A stretch of 64,000 bases of DNA from Streptomyces sp. TN58 (GTDB lineage Bacteria; Actinomycetota; Actinomycetes; Streptomycetales; Streptomycetaceae), in NCBI RefSeq assembly GCF_001941845.1, contig NZ_CP018870.1:496001-560000 (forward strand), given 5' to 3'. Of the stretch, positions 27,072-35,344 are shown in pieces. The notes under the pieces were generated by a model that ran no database searches, was not told the DNA's origin, and saw only the letters and a list, made by a program, of their open reading frames with translations. A program made the translations under genes and the position numbers. Within the stretch, counting starts at the first letter, position 1. Each line of letters opens with the position of its first letter.

Positions 27072-28479
27072 AGCGGGCGCCCGCGCGGGGACGGCGGGCG
27101 GGCTGAACGGGGTGCTGGCCCCGCTGGCCCTCGCGCAGTTCATCTGCAGCTTCGCCGGTTCCAACATGAACGTGATGATCAACGACATCAGTTCGGACCT
27201 GGACACCACCGTGCAGGGAGTGCAGATCACGATCACGATCTTCCTGCTGGTGATGGCCGCTCTGATGATCCCGGGAGGCAAGCTGACCGACCGCTACGGC
27301 CGCAAGCGGTGCTTCCTGGCAGGTCTGACCGTCTACGGCGTCGGCGCCCTGCTGAGCGCCGCCGCCCCCGGGCTGGGCGTCCTCATCCTCGGCAACTCGA
27401 TCCTGGAGGGCGTCGGAACGGCGCTGCTCATCCCGCCCGTCTACATCCTCACGACGCTGCTCTTTACGGAGGTGTCCTCGCGGGCCCGCGCGTTCGGGAC
27501 CATCATGGCGCTCGGCGGCGTCGGTGCCGCCGCGGGGCCGCTGGTCGGAGGGCTGATCACCTCGGCCGTCGGCTGGCGGGCGGCGTTCGTCTTCCAGGCC
27601 CTGGTGATCGCCGTGATCATCCTGTTGAGCCGCCGGATCCGGGACCCGCTGCCACCGGATCCCACGCGGCCCTTCGACACCGGCGGAGCGGTCCTCTCGG
27701 CCCTCGGCCTCATCCTCCTCGTCATGGGGATCCTGGCGGCCGACGACAACGTCTGGCTGATGGCGGGGCTGCTCGTCCTCGGCGCACTCGTGCTGCTGTG
27801 GTTCTTCCGCCGGGTACGCGCCATGGAGCGGGCCGGCGAGGAGCCGCTGCTGTCGACGAGCCTGTTCCGCAACCGCACCTCCAACCTCGGCCTCGTCACC
27901 CAGAACATCCAGTGGCTGCTGCTCATGGGGACGTCGTTCACCGTGGCGGCCTATCTCCAGGTGGTGCGCGGATACGACGCGATCCAGACGGGTGTGATCT
28001 TCACGGCCGCCACGCTCGGGCTGCTCGCGACGTCGCTGACCGCGGAACGTCTGGCGCGGCGGTACACGCAGCGCACCCTGGTCATGACGGGATTCGCCGT
28101 GACGATCGCCGGCGTGGCCGTGCTGCTGGCCCTGGTGGGCGGATCGCCGAGCCCGTGGGCATTCGCCCCCGGGCTCCTGCTGATCGGCCTGGGCCTCGGG
28201 GTGATGCTGACCCCGTCGGTCAACGTCGTGCAGTCGAGCTTCCCCGAGGAGCGGCAGGGCGAGATCTCCGGCCTGTCGCGGAGCGTGTCGAACCTCGGCT
28301 CCTCGCTCGGCACGGCGGTCGCCGGCACCATCCTCGTGGCCGGTCTCACCACCAGCGCCTACGCCACCGCCATGCTCGCCCTGGCCGTCCTCGGCCTGGC
28401 CGGTCTCGCCGCCGCGGCCCTCCTGCCCCGCGGCCGGGCACCGGACACCGGCGCCGCGCCGGCGCGCGGACCCGCGTGA
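27064..28479 (+). CDS. MFS transporter, DHA2-like drug exporter family
   Basis: A 471-residue integral membrane protein with about 14 hydrophobic segments. The cytoplasmic loop motif between helices 2 and 3 is KLTDRYGRKR, and motif C (ALGGVGAAAGPLVGGLIT) identifies it as an antiporter-type exporter. It probably exports a hydrophobic or cationic compound using the proton gradient. It overlaps the GH15 gene by 8 bases, so expression is coupled, although no functional link between a trehalase-like enzyme and an exporter is obvious. A strong convergent terminator follows. Confidence 0.9.
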   Translation: MAEAGARAGTAGGLNGVLAPLALAQFICSFAGSNMNVMINDISSDLDTTVQGVQITITIFLLVMAALMIPGGKLTDRYGRKRCFLAGLTVYGVGALLSAAAPGLGVLILGNSILEGVGTALLIPPVYILTTLLFTEVSSRARAFGTIMALGGVGAAAGPLVGGLITSAVGWRAAFVFQALVIAVIILLSRRIRDPLPPDPTRPFDTGGAVLSALGLILLVMGILAADDNVWLMAGLLVLGALVLLWFFRRVRAMERAGEEPLLSTSLFRNRTSNLGLVTQNIQWLLLMGTSFTVAAYLQVVRGYDAIQTGVIFTAATLGLLATSLTAERLARRYTQRTLVMTGFAVTIAGVAVLLALVGGSPSPWAFAPGLLLIGLGLGVMLTPSVNVVQSSFPEERQGEISGLSRSVSNLGSSLGTAVAGTILVAGLTTSAYATAMLALAVLGLAGLAAAALLPRGRAPDTGAAPARGPA

Positions 28480-28481
28480 AA

Positions 28482-28512
28482 CGGGCCGGGTGCGCCACGC
28501 GTACCCGGCCCG
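28482..28512. terminator. Convergent stem-loop terminator
   Basis: A perfect 10-bp inverted repeat (CGGGCCGGGT at 28482-28491, complement at 28503-28512) fills the 37 bases between two converging stop codons. Confidence 0.75.
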
Positions 28513-28516
28513 GCCG

Positions 28517-30544
28517 TCACTTCGGCGGGGTCAGCCGCTCCCACAGGAAGGTGTGGACGAGGGCTTCGTTGAAGGCCGTCTGCCGGTGGTCGGTGGCACC
28601 CGCGTGGCCGCCGCCGATGTGCTCGTGGAAGTGCACGGGATGGCCGGCCTCGCGCAGCCGCGCTGCCATCTTGCGGGCGTGCCCCGGATGGACCCGGTCG
28701 TCGCGGGTGGAGGTGAGCAGGAGCAGCGGCGGGTACGCGGGCCCGTCCGTCCGGATCCGGTGGTAGGGGGAGATGTCCTCCAGGTGGGGCCGGTCCGCCG
28801 GGTCGTCGGGATCGCCGTACTCGGCGATCCAGCTGGCGCCGGCGAGCAGCTTGTGGAAGCGGAGCATGTCCAGCAGCGGCACGTGTGCGACGACCGCGCC
28901 GAAGAGTTCCGGCTCGCGGGTGAGCATGGCACCCATGAGGAGGCCGCCGTTGCTGCCGCCCTCGATGCCGAGCTGGGCCGGGGTGGTGATGTCCCGGGCG
29001 ACGAGGTCGCGGGCGACAGCCGCGAAGTCCTCGTACGCCCGGATCCGGTTCGCGCCGAGCGCCGCCCGGTGCCAGGCCGGCCCGTACTCGTGGCCGCCCC
29101 GGATGCCGGCGACGACGTAGGTGCCGCCGCGGGCGAGCCAGGCGCGGCCCGTGACCGCGCTGTAGGAGGGGACCATGGACACCTCGAAGCCGCCATAGCC
29201 GTAGAGCAGGGTGGGGCCGGGGCCCGGCCGCTCCTCGGGGCCGACGACGAAGTAGGGCACCCGGGTGCCGTCGGCGGAGGTCGCGAAGTACTGGTTCACG
29301 GTGAGGCCGGCGGTGTCGAAGAGGGCCGGGCTCTGCTTGACGGGCTCGCTGTCGTCCTCGCCGCCCGCCGTGCCCCGGTAGAGGGTGGAGGGCTGGAGGA
29401 AGCCGGTGACGAGGTGGAAGTACTCGTCGCCGACGTCCGGGTCGGTGCAGGTGACCGAGGCGGTGGACAGGGCCGGCAGGCCCGGAAGCGGTGCGCGGCG
29501 CCAGCCGTCCGGGGCGGGGGTGAGCAGTTCCATGGCGGAGGAGACGTCGGCGCGGGTTCCGAGGATGAGGTGGTTGCGAGTCCAGCTGTAGCCGGCGAGG
29601 GCGGTGCGCTCGTCGGGGGTGAACAGCACCTCGGCCTCCCGCGCGCCCTCCTGGAACGCGGCCAGGTCGAAGGCGAGCAGGCTGCCCGCGGGGTGGCCGA
29701 GCCACGGCGTCCTGGTGGTGACGGTCAGCCACTCCCGGTGGACGGACGCGCTCGCGTCGTCCGGTACGTCGATCTTCACGGGCGGGCCGTCGCCGTCCTC
29801 GGGCAGGAGGAAGAGCTCCTGGTTCCAGAAGTCGATCTGCCGGTGGACGAAGTCCCGTTCGAAGCCGGGGGTGTCGTCGTGCCAGCCGGAGGCGGACAGG
29901 TCGCAGGGGCGGCCCTCGTAGACGAGCTCGGCGTCTTCGAGGGGGGTGCCGCGGCGCCAGCGGCGGACATGGAGCGGGTAGCCGGAGGTGGACATCGAGC
30001 CGGGGCCGAAGTCGGTCCCGATCCAGACCCGGTCGTGGTCGATCCACCCGATGCGCGTCTTGGCCTCGGCTACCGTGAACCCGTCCGCGGCGAACTCCAG
30101 GGTCTGCAGGTCGAACTCGCGCACGACGCAGGCGTCGGCGCCGTCCCGGGAGAGCAGGACCAGGGCGTGCCGGTGCTCGGGCGCCAGGACCCGGCTGCCG
30201 GCCCAGGCCCACTTCTCCCCTTCGGCCTCGGCCAGCGCGTCGAGGTCCAGCAGGACCTCCCAGGCCGGACGGTCCGTGCGGTACTCCTCCAGGGTGGTCC
30301 GCCGCCACAGGCCGCGTACGTGGTCGGCGTCCTGCCAGAAGTTGTAGAGGTGGCGGCCGCGGCGGACGACGTAGGGGATCCGCCCGTCGTCGTCGAGCAC
30401 CTCGCGCATCTCCTGTTCGAGCACCTTGAAGCCGGGGTCGCCGGTCAGCGCGGCCACGGTCTCGGCGTTGCGCTCCCGCACCCAGGTGAGGGCGCTCTCG
30501 CCGGACACGTCTTCCAGCCACAGGTAGGGGTCTTCATCGCTCAT
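28517..30544 (-). CDS. Prolyl oligopeptidase family serine peptidase
   Basis: A 675-residue protein with an N-terminal beta-propeller (about 1-420) and a C-terminal alpha/beta-hydrolase. The nucleophile is S531 in GGSNGGLLMG; D615 or D616 in STRDDRVHPGHA and H647 in IGGGHAG complete the triad. The family cuts short peptides after proline or basic residues, with the propeller excluding large proteins. No signal peptide is seen, so it is probably cytoplasmic. Its start overlaps the end of the AI-2E permease gene by 11 bases, so the two are coupled with the permease upstream. Confidence 0.92.
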   Translation of the reverse strand: MSDEDPYLWLEDVSGESALTWVRERNAETVAALTGDPGFKVLEQEMREVLDDDGRIPYVVRRGRHLYNFWQDADHVRGLWRRTTLEEYRTDRPAWEVLLDLDALAEAEGEKWAWAGSRVLAPEHRHALVLLSRDGADACVVREFDLQTLEFAADGFTVAEAKTRIGWIDHDRVWIGTDFGPGSMSTSGYPLHVRRWRRGTPLEDAELVYEGRPCDLSASGWHDDTPGFERDFVHRQIDFWNQELFLLPEDGDGPPVKIDVPDDASASVHREWLTVTTRTPWLGHPAGSLLAFDLAAFQEGAREAEVLFTPDERTALAGYSWTRNHLILGTRADVSSAMELLTPAPDGWRRAPLPGLPALSTASVTCTDPDVGDEYFHLVTGFLQPSTLYRGTAGGEDDSEPVKQSPALFDTAGLTVNQYFATSADGTRVPYFVVGPEERPGPGPTLLYGYGGFEVSMVPSYSAVTGRAWLARGGTYVVAGIRGGHEYGPAWHRAALGANRIRAYEDFAAVARDLVARDITTPAQLGIEGGSNGGLLMGAMLTREPELFGAVVAHVPLLDMLRFHKLLAGASWIAEYGDPDDPADRPHLEDISPYHRIRTDGPAYPPLLLLTSTRDDRVHPGHARKMAARLREAGHPVHFHEHIGGGHAGATDHRQTAFNEALVHTFLWERLTPPK

Positions 30545-31601
30545 CAGGCGATTGTGCAGGAAGCGGGCGACGGGCGTCGCGCAGGGCCGAGTGGACCGAC
30601 CAGACGACGGAGACCAGCGGGACCGCGACCACGGCGCCGACCACGCCGGCGGCGATGGCGCCGGCGACCACCGAGATCGCCACGACCAGCGGGTGCAGCC
30701 GGACCGCCCGGCTCATCACCAGCGGGTGCAGCAGGTGGCCCTCGATCTGGCCGATGACCACGATCAGGGCGACGACGACCGCCGCGACGACCGGCCCCTT
30801 CGCGGCGAGGGCGACGACCGCGGCGACGGCCAGCGCGACCGGTGATCCGATGAGGGGGATGAAGGCCGCGAAGAACTCCAGCAGCGCCAGCGGTACGGCC
30901 AGCGGGACCCCGAGGAAGTACAGCGCCAGCCCGACGAGGACCGCGTTCGTCGCGGCGACCACGACGATGCCGTGGGTGTAGCCGGTGAAGGTGCGCCAGC
31001 CCGCGCGCCCGGCGATCCTCACCCGTTTCCGCGCGGTCTCGGGCAGCTGGTCGCAGAACCACGCCCACTGCCGGTCGCCCCCGTGGAGGAAGAAGAAGGA
31101 GCAGAAGACCGCGAGGGCGAGGACGGTGAGGACGTGGACGAGCCGGCCGGCGCCGCTGACCGCCTGGCTGATGACGGTGGAGCGGTGGCTGGAGAGGTAC
31201 TCGCCGATCCGGGTCTGGACGTCGGAGAGCGCCCGCGGGTTCAGCCGGAAGGGCGGCCTCTCCAGCCACGCCTCGATGCTGGCGAGTCCCTGGCGGAACT
31301 CCCTGGCCAGGGTCGTGCTCTCCCCCGCCACCGCCTCGCCGACCAGGGTGAGCACGCCCAGCAGGAGCAGCGCACTGCCGAGGAGGGTCAGGGCGACGGC
31401 GATCGTACGCGGGACGGCCGTGGCGAGGCGCCGGGTGGGCGTCCAGAGCAGGGCGGTGACGACGAGGCCGAGGAAGACGGCGACGGCGATCTCGTGGAAC
31501 CGGCCCAGCAGGGCGAAGAACACGTAGACGGCGGCGCCGACGACCAGCAGGCGCCAGGCGTAGGCCGCGGCCGTACGCAGGAACGGTGACACCGGCGGCA
31601 T
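30534..31601 (-). CDS. AI-2E family transporter (permease)
   Basis: A 355-residue membrane protein with about seven or eight hydrophobic helices. The family features are present: paired N-terminal helices ('LLVVGAAVYVFFALLG', 'FLGLVVTALLW'), a soluble region, then the C-terminal 'LALYFLGVPLAVPLALLEFF' and 'AAFIPLIGSPVAL' segments and 'QIEGHLLHPLVMSRAVRLHP'. The substrate is not necessarily autoinducer-2; the family is broad. ATG 31601 is the first sensible start for the family. The prolyl oligopeptidase follows with overlapping codons, so peptide handling is a possible common theme. Confidence 0.88.
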   Translation of the reverse strand: MPPVSPFLRTAAAYAWRLLVVGAAVYVFFALLGRFHEIAVAVFLGLVVTALLWTPTRRLATAVPRTIAVALTLLGSALLLLGVLTLVGEAVAGESTTLAREFRQGLASIEAWLERPPFRLNPRALSDVQTRIGEYLSSHRSTVISQAVSGAGRLVHVLTVLALAVFCSFFFLHGGDRQWAWFCDQLPETARKRVRIAGRAGWRTFTGYTHGIVVVAATNAVLVGLALYFLGVPLAVPLALLEFFAAFIPLIGSPVALAVAAVVALAAKGPVVAAVVVALIVVIGQIEGHLLHPLVMSRAVRLHPLVVAISVVAGAIAAGVVGAVVAVPLVSVVWSVHSALRDARRPLPAQSPDER

Positions 31602-31676
31602 GGTCCATGGGTGCCACGGCGGGCCCGGAAGAAAACCCTTTGCCCGGATCGCGGCGACGGCGCACCATGGCCGGTC

Positions 31677-32981
31677 GTGAGCGCCTCCCGACTGACCGCC
31701 CTGCTGCCCGATCTCGCCCCGTGGCGTTCCGGCCGCGACTTCCGGCTCCTCTTCTACCAGGGGACCGTGACGTACTTCGGCTCCTTCATGGCGATGATCG
31801 CGCTGCCGCTGCAGATCAAGCACCTGACCGGCTCGCCGCTGGCCGTCGGCGCGATGGGCGCGGTGGAGCTGGTCCCGCTGGCGGTCTTCGGGCTGTACGG
31901 GGGCGCGCTCGCGGACGCGGTGGACCGGCGGCGGATGATCCTGCTGACCGAGGCGGGGCTCGGGGTGCTGGCCCTGGTGCTCCTGGTGAACGCGCTGCTG
32001 CCGGATCCGCTGCTGTGGCCGCTCTACGTGGTCGCGGCGGGTGTGTCGGCCCTGGCCGGGCTGCAGCGGCCGGCCCTGGACTCGCTGATGGCGCGGATCG
32101 TGCCGCACGACCAGCTGACGGCCGCCGCGGCGCTCAACGGGCTGCGCTACCAGTTCGGGGCGATCGCCGGCCCGGCGCTGGCCGGCCTGGTCGTCGCCTA
32201 CGCCGGCCACGCCTCGGCCTACGCCGTCACCGTGGCCGGGTTCCTCGGCTCCGTGGTGCTGTGCTCGCGGCTGAGTCCGGCCCCGCCCGTCGAGGGCGCC
32301 GAGCGTCCGTCGCTGCGCGGCATCGCCGAGGGCGCGCGCTACGCGTGGAGCCGGCCGGTGCTGCTGGGCACGTACGCCGTGGACCTCGCGGCGATGCTGT
32401 TCGCCTTCCCGAACGCGATCTTCCCCTTCCTCGCGGACGAGCTGGACGCCGTGTGGGCGCTGGGTCTGATGTACGCGGCCGGGGCGGTGGGCTCGATGCT
32501 GCTGGGACTGACCAGCGGCTGGGTGTCCCGGGTACGCCGGCACGGGCTGCTGGTGGTCGTCGGCGCCGCGGTCTGGGGCCTGGCGATCGCGGCGGCCGGG
32601 GTGGCGCCCGGCATCTGGCTCGTGCTGCTGTGCCTGGCCGTCGCGGGGGCGGCCGACATGCTGAGCGGACTGGGCCGCGCCACGATCTGGAACCAGACGA
32701 TCCCCGAGGAGCTGCGCGGCCGGCTCGCGGGCATCGAGGTGCTCTCGTACAGCGTGGGACCGCAGCTCGGCCAGGTCCGGGCGGGCGGCATGGCCGGGTG
32801 GACGGGGACCCGGCCGGCCTTCTGGAGCGGCGGTCTGGCCTGCGTGGCCTCGGTGGCGGTGCTGGCCGCGCTGCTGCCGAAGCTGGCCTCGTACGACGCG
32901 GACACCGACGAGGACGCGCTGCGCCGCCGGGCCGCGCGGGAGGCGGAGCCGAGCGGTGCGGGAGCCGGCCCGGCGGTGTGA
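31677..32981 (+). CDS. MFS transporter, enterobactin-exporter-like (EntS type)
   Basis: A 434-residue membrane protein with 12 hydrophobic segments. 'RDFRLLFYQGTVTYFGSFMA' at the start and 'GALADAVDRRRMILLTEAG' after helix 2 are typical of the MFS_3/EntS subgroup, which exports siderophores or drugs. 'GLQRPALDSLMARIVPHDQL' and 'GRATIWNQTIPEELRGRLAG' follow in family order. The start is a GTG at 31677. No siderophore genes are nearby. The gene is divergent from the AI-2E permease with 75 bases between. Confidence 0.87.
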   Translation: MSASRLTALLPDLAPWRSGRDFRLLFYQGTVTYFGSFMAMIALPLQIKHLTGSPLAVGAMGAVELVPLAVFGLYGGALADAVDRRRMILLTEAGLGVLALVLLVNALLPDPLLWPLYVVAAGVSALAGLQRPALDSLMARIVPHDQLTAAAALNGLRYQFGAIAGPALAGLVVAYAGHASAYAVTVAGFLGSVVLCSRLSPAPPVEGAERPSLRGIAEGARYAWSRPVLLGTYAVDLAAMLFAFPNAIFPFLADELDAVWALGLMYAAGAVGSMLLGLTSGWVSRVRRHGLLVVVGAAVWGLAIAAAGVAPGIWLVLLCLAVAGAADMLSGLGRATIWNQTIPEELRGRLAGIEVLSYSVGPQLGQVRAGGMAGWTGTRPAFWSGGLACVASVAVLAALLPKLASYDADTDEDALRRRAAREAEPSGAGAGPAV

Positions 32982-33002
32982 GGCGGGCCCGCAGGGGCCG
33001 TC

Positions 33003-33176
33003 TCAGCCCTCCTTCTCGGCGAGGATCCGGTCGGCCGCGTAGTGCGGGCAGTTCAGGGCGTGCCAGGTCACCGAGAGGGAGCCCGTCCCCGTCCGCAGCG
33101 TGCGCACCGCGCCGTCCGCGGCGGTGGCCTTGCAGAAGGGGCACATGACGGTCTCCGGGCGCAGTAGATCGAACAT
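33003..33176 (-). CDS. Small zinc-finger-like protein
   Basis: A 57-residue protein with CPFC at residues 12-15 and H-x-L-N-C-P-H further on (WHALNCPHY), a plausible Cys2/His-Cys-type zinc site. The ATG at 33176 follows GGAAGGAC on its strand; the frame is open 21 codons further. No domain family is recognised. It may be a small regulatory or chaperone-like protein. The gene lies alone between an MFS gene and an MBL-fold gene. Confidence 0.55.
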   Translation of the reverse strand: MFDLLRPETVMCPFCKATAADGAVRTLRTGTGSLSVTWHALNCPHYAADRILAEKEG

Positions 33177-33325
33177 GCCCTGTCCTTCCCGCAGGTTTCT
33201 CACACCGGACCTGTCCAGAACTATCAAATCCGGCGCCATTAGGCCGCAGTACCCGCAAGTACGGATGGATTTCGGGTCCGGTGACCGCAGGGCGGGAGCG
33301 GTGGATCCGGGATGGCGCGCCGCCC

Positions 33326-33358
33326 CCGGGCCCCCCCCGTCACCCCGCGGGGGCCCGG
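33326..33358 (-). terminator. Stem-loop terminator after the MBL-fold hydrolase
   Basis: A perfect 10-bp inverted repeat (CCGGGCCCCC at 33326-33335, complement at 33349-33358) lies 43 bases past the stop codon of the MBL-fold gene on the same strand. Confidence 0.65.
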
Positions 33359-33401
33359 AAGCCGTACGGGTTGCGCGGCAGCGGCATGCTGACGGGCGGC
33401 C

Positions 33402-34199
33402 TCAGGGTTCGAAGGCGGCGAGCATCTGTTCGAGGGCTGCCTGGTCCGGTCCGGTGAACGGGTCGAGTCCGGGGACGGCGGCGATGGTGTCGAGGAACTG
33501 CGCGGTCAGCCCCACCGCCGGCGGCAGGTGCGTGCACAGGACGGTCTGCGGATCCATCGACCGCAGCGGATCCACGGTGGCCAGGAAGCGGTCCGGGTCC
33601 ACCAGCTGCACCCAGGGGCTGTCCACGCTCGCCCACAGCCGCTGGGACGCCCTCAGCTCGTCGGCGGGCAGCTGCGCGACGTCGCCGCTCACGGCCAGGT
33701 CGGCCGTGGGCATCACGCTGCCGAAGCAGTCCGAGCTGAAACAGGTCCGCGAGCGGTCGTCGTAGAAGCCGACGGTGGCCGGGTTGTCGAACAGCGGCGG
33801 CCGGAAGGCGTGGAGGGTGCGGTCGCCGACGTCCAGCGACTGGCCGGGGTTGAGGAAGTACAGCCGGTCCATGGGCAGCGGCCGCTCGGTGGACATGATT
33901 CCGGCGCCGAGGAACGTGGTCACCAGGCGCGCCCGGGGAGCGGCGTCGAGCAGGGCGAAGAGCCCGCCGGTGTGGTCGCGGTCGGGGTGGGTCAGCCAGA
34001 TCCACCGCACGTCCGCCGGATCGATCACCGAACCGAGCACGTCGAGGAAGTCCCGGTCGGGCAGGCCGAGGCCGGTGTCCACGACGACCGGCTGCTCGGC
34101 ATGCAGCACGAACGCGTTGACGGGGAGGAAGCCGAGACCGGGAACCTCCAGGCAGTCCGCGAGGACGGTGGTCTCGGGTCCTGCCTTGTGCGTGCTCAT
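33402..34199 (-). CDS. MBL-fold metallo-hydrolase
   Basis: A 265-residue protein with the beta-lactamase-type fold. The metal-binding motif is THPDRDHTGG (H-x-D-x-D-H form, the first His and the DH pair), preceded by a buried 'VVVDTGLGL' strand. Further ligands are probably the Ser/Asp in CFSSDCFGS and H in VLCTHLP. The pattern recalls flavodoxin-reductase-like and quorum-quenching MBL proteins rather than true lactamases. The substrate is unknown. ATG 34199 is chosen over an upstream extension. Confidence 0.83.
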   Translation of the reverse strand: MSTHKAGPETTVLADCLEVPGLGFLPVNAFVLHAEQPVVVDTGLGLPDRDFLDVLGSVIDPADVRWIWLTHPDRDHTGGLFALLDAAPRARLVTTFLGAGIMSTERPLPMDRLYFLNPGQSLDVGDRTLHAFRPPLFDNPATVGFYDDRSRTCFSSDCFGSVMPTADLAVSGDVAQLPADELRASQRLWASVDSPWVQLVDPDRFLATVDPLRSMDPQTVLCTHLPPAVGLTAQFLDTIAAVPGLDPFTGPDQAALEQMLAAFEP

Positions 34200-34314
34200 G
34201 GCGGTCTCCCCGGCTCGGCGAGGTTCGGGTCCTCCTTCCATCCTGGCGCCGTCCGGCCGCCCCCGCGCGCGGGGGCGCGGTGGGCTCGGTACGGGCGGTA
34301 CGCGTCCCGGGCGT

Positions 34315-35283
34315 TCAGGGGAGGGGGACGCCGCGGGCCGTGACCCAGAGCTCGTACCACTCCTCGTGCGTCAGGTCGGGTTCGCGCACGGCCGCGTCCC
34401 GGCAGGCGCGGATCCGGTCCGGGCGGGCCGTGCCGATGACCGGCGCGATCCGCGACGGGTGCCGGATCAGCCACCACAGCAGGACCGTCTCCGGCGTCGT
34501 CCCCTTGCGCCGGGCCAGCTCGGCCAGCAGCTCGGCGGTGGCCCGCTCGGCCGGAGTCCGCTGGCGGCCGGTGAAGCGGCCCTGGGCCAGCGCGCCCCAG
34601 GCCTGGAGGCGGATGCCGTGGTCGCGGCAGTGTTCCAGCGTGCCGAACGGGAACCCGTTGGCGGCGGACGCGGGAGTGTTGAGGAGGACCCCGGCCTCGA
34701 CCCAGTCGCGGCTGTGCAGGCTCATCTCCAACTGGTTGGCGACGAGCGGCTGGTCCAGCCTGGCCTGGAGGTGGGCGATCTGCGCGGCGCCCATGTTGGA
34801 CACGCCGAAGCGGCGTACGAGGCCCTGCCGGTGCAGGGAGTTCAGCGCCGACGCGACGCAGTCCACGTCCGCCAGGGGGTCGGGGCGGTGCAGCAGCAGG
34901 ACGTCGATGACGTCGGTCCGCAGCCGGGTGAGGCTCTCCTCCACCCGCCGCGTGACGGTCTCCCCGCGCAGGTCGTACATGCCGGGGCGGTCCTCGCCGC
35001 CGAGCCGGATCCCGCACTTGGTCTGGAGCGTGATGCGTTCGCGCAGGCCGGGCGTCCGCGCGAGGACCTCGCCGAAGACGGCCTCGGACTTGCCGTGCCG
35101 GTAGATGTCGGCGTGGTCGAAGACGGTGATCCCGCTGTCGAGGGCGGCCTCGACGGCCGCCTCGGCGGCGTCGACGTCTCCGGGCCCGTACGGCCCGGGG
35201 TCCCAGCTCCCGCCGAGTCCCATGCACCCGTACAGCACCCGCTCGTCGTCACGCGTACCCGCGCCCATGCCGTCGTTCGTCAC
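34315..35283 (-). CDS. Aldo/keto reductase family oxidoreductase
   Basis: A 322-residue (beta/alpha)8 enzyme of the aldo/keto reductase superfamily, here YdhF-like. 'ITVFDHADIYRHGKSEAVFG' holds D and Y of the active site, followed by K in LQTKCGI and H in LLLHRPDPL, forming the D-Y-K-H tetrad. The C-terminus binds NADPH ('PVIGTARPDRIRACRDA'). It starts with GTG at 35283; TAGGGT lies 6 bases upstream on its strand, so the message is probably leaderless. It faces the MerR gene across 61 bases, with a palindrome overlapping both promoters, and is therefore a likely MerR target. Confidence 0.9.
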   Translation of the reverse strand: MTNDGMGAGTRDDERVLYGCMGLGGSWDPGPYGPGDVDAAEAAVEAALDSGITVFDHADIYRHGKSEAVFGEVLARTPGLRERITLQTKCGIRLGGEDRPGMYDLRGETVTRRVEESLTRLRTDVIDVLLLHRPDPLADVDCVASALNSLHRQGLVRRFGVSNMGAAQIAHLQARLDQPLVANQLEMSLHSRDWVEAGVLLNTPASAANGFPFGTLEHCRDHGIRLQAWGALAQGRFTGRQRTPAERATAELLAELARRKGTTPETVLLWWLIRHPSRIAPVIGTARPDRIRACRDAAVREPDLTHEEWYELWVTARGVPLP

Positions 35284-35307
35284 GCCGCCACCCTATGGGG
35301 TGCCCGG

Positions 35308-35338
35308 TTGAGTCTCCCGCGGGGGGAGACTCCAGGCT
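35308..35338 (+). promoter_or_regulatory. MerR-type operator and 19-bp-spaced promoter
   Basis: GAGTCTCCC (35310-35318) and GGGAGACTC (35324-35332) are exact complements with a 5-base centre. They lie between a -35-like TTGAGT (35308-35313) and a -10-like CAGGCT (35333-35338). The spacing of the two hexamers is 19 bases, the long spacing that MerR-family regulators act on by twisting the DNA. Transcription would then begin near the A of the ATG at 35345, so the MerR message would be leaderless. The aldo/keto reductase promoter runs the other way through the same site. Confidence 0.75.
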
Positions 35339-35344
35339 GGGGGC

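Noticed and set aside
24819..27281. An 820-codon minus-strand frame opposite the GH15 gene
   Set aside because: Mostly antisense of GH15. Only its far end overlaps the regulator pseudogene pieces, which are reported separately.
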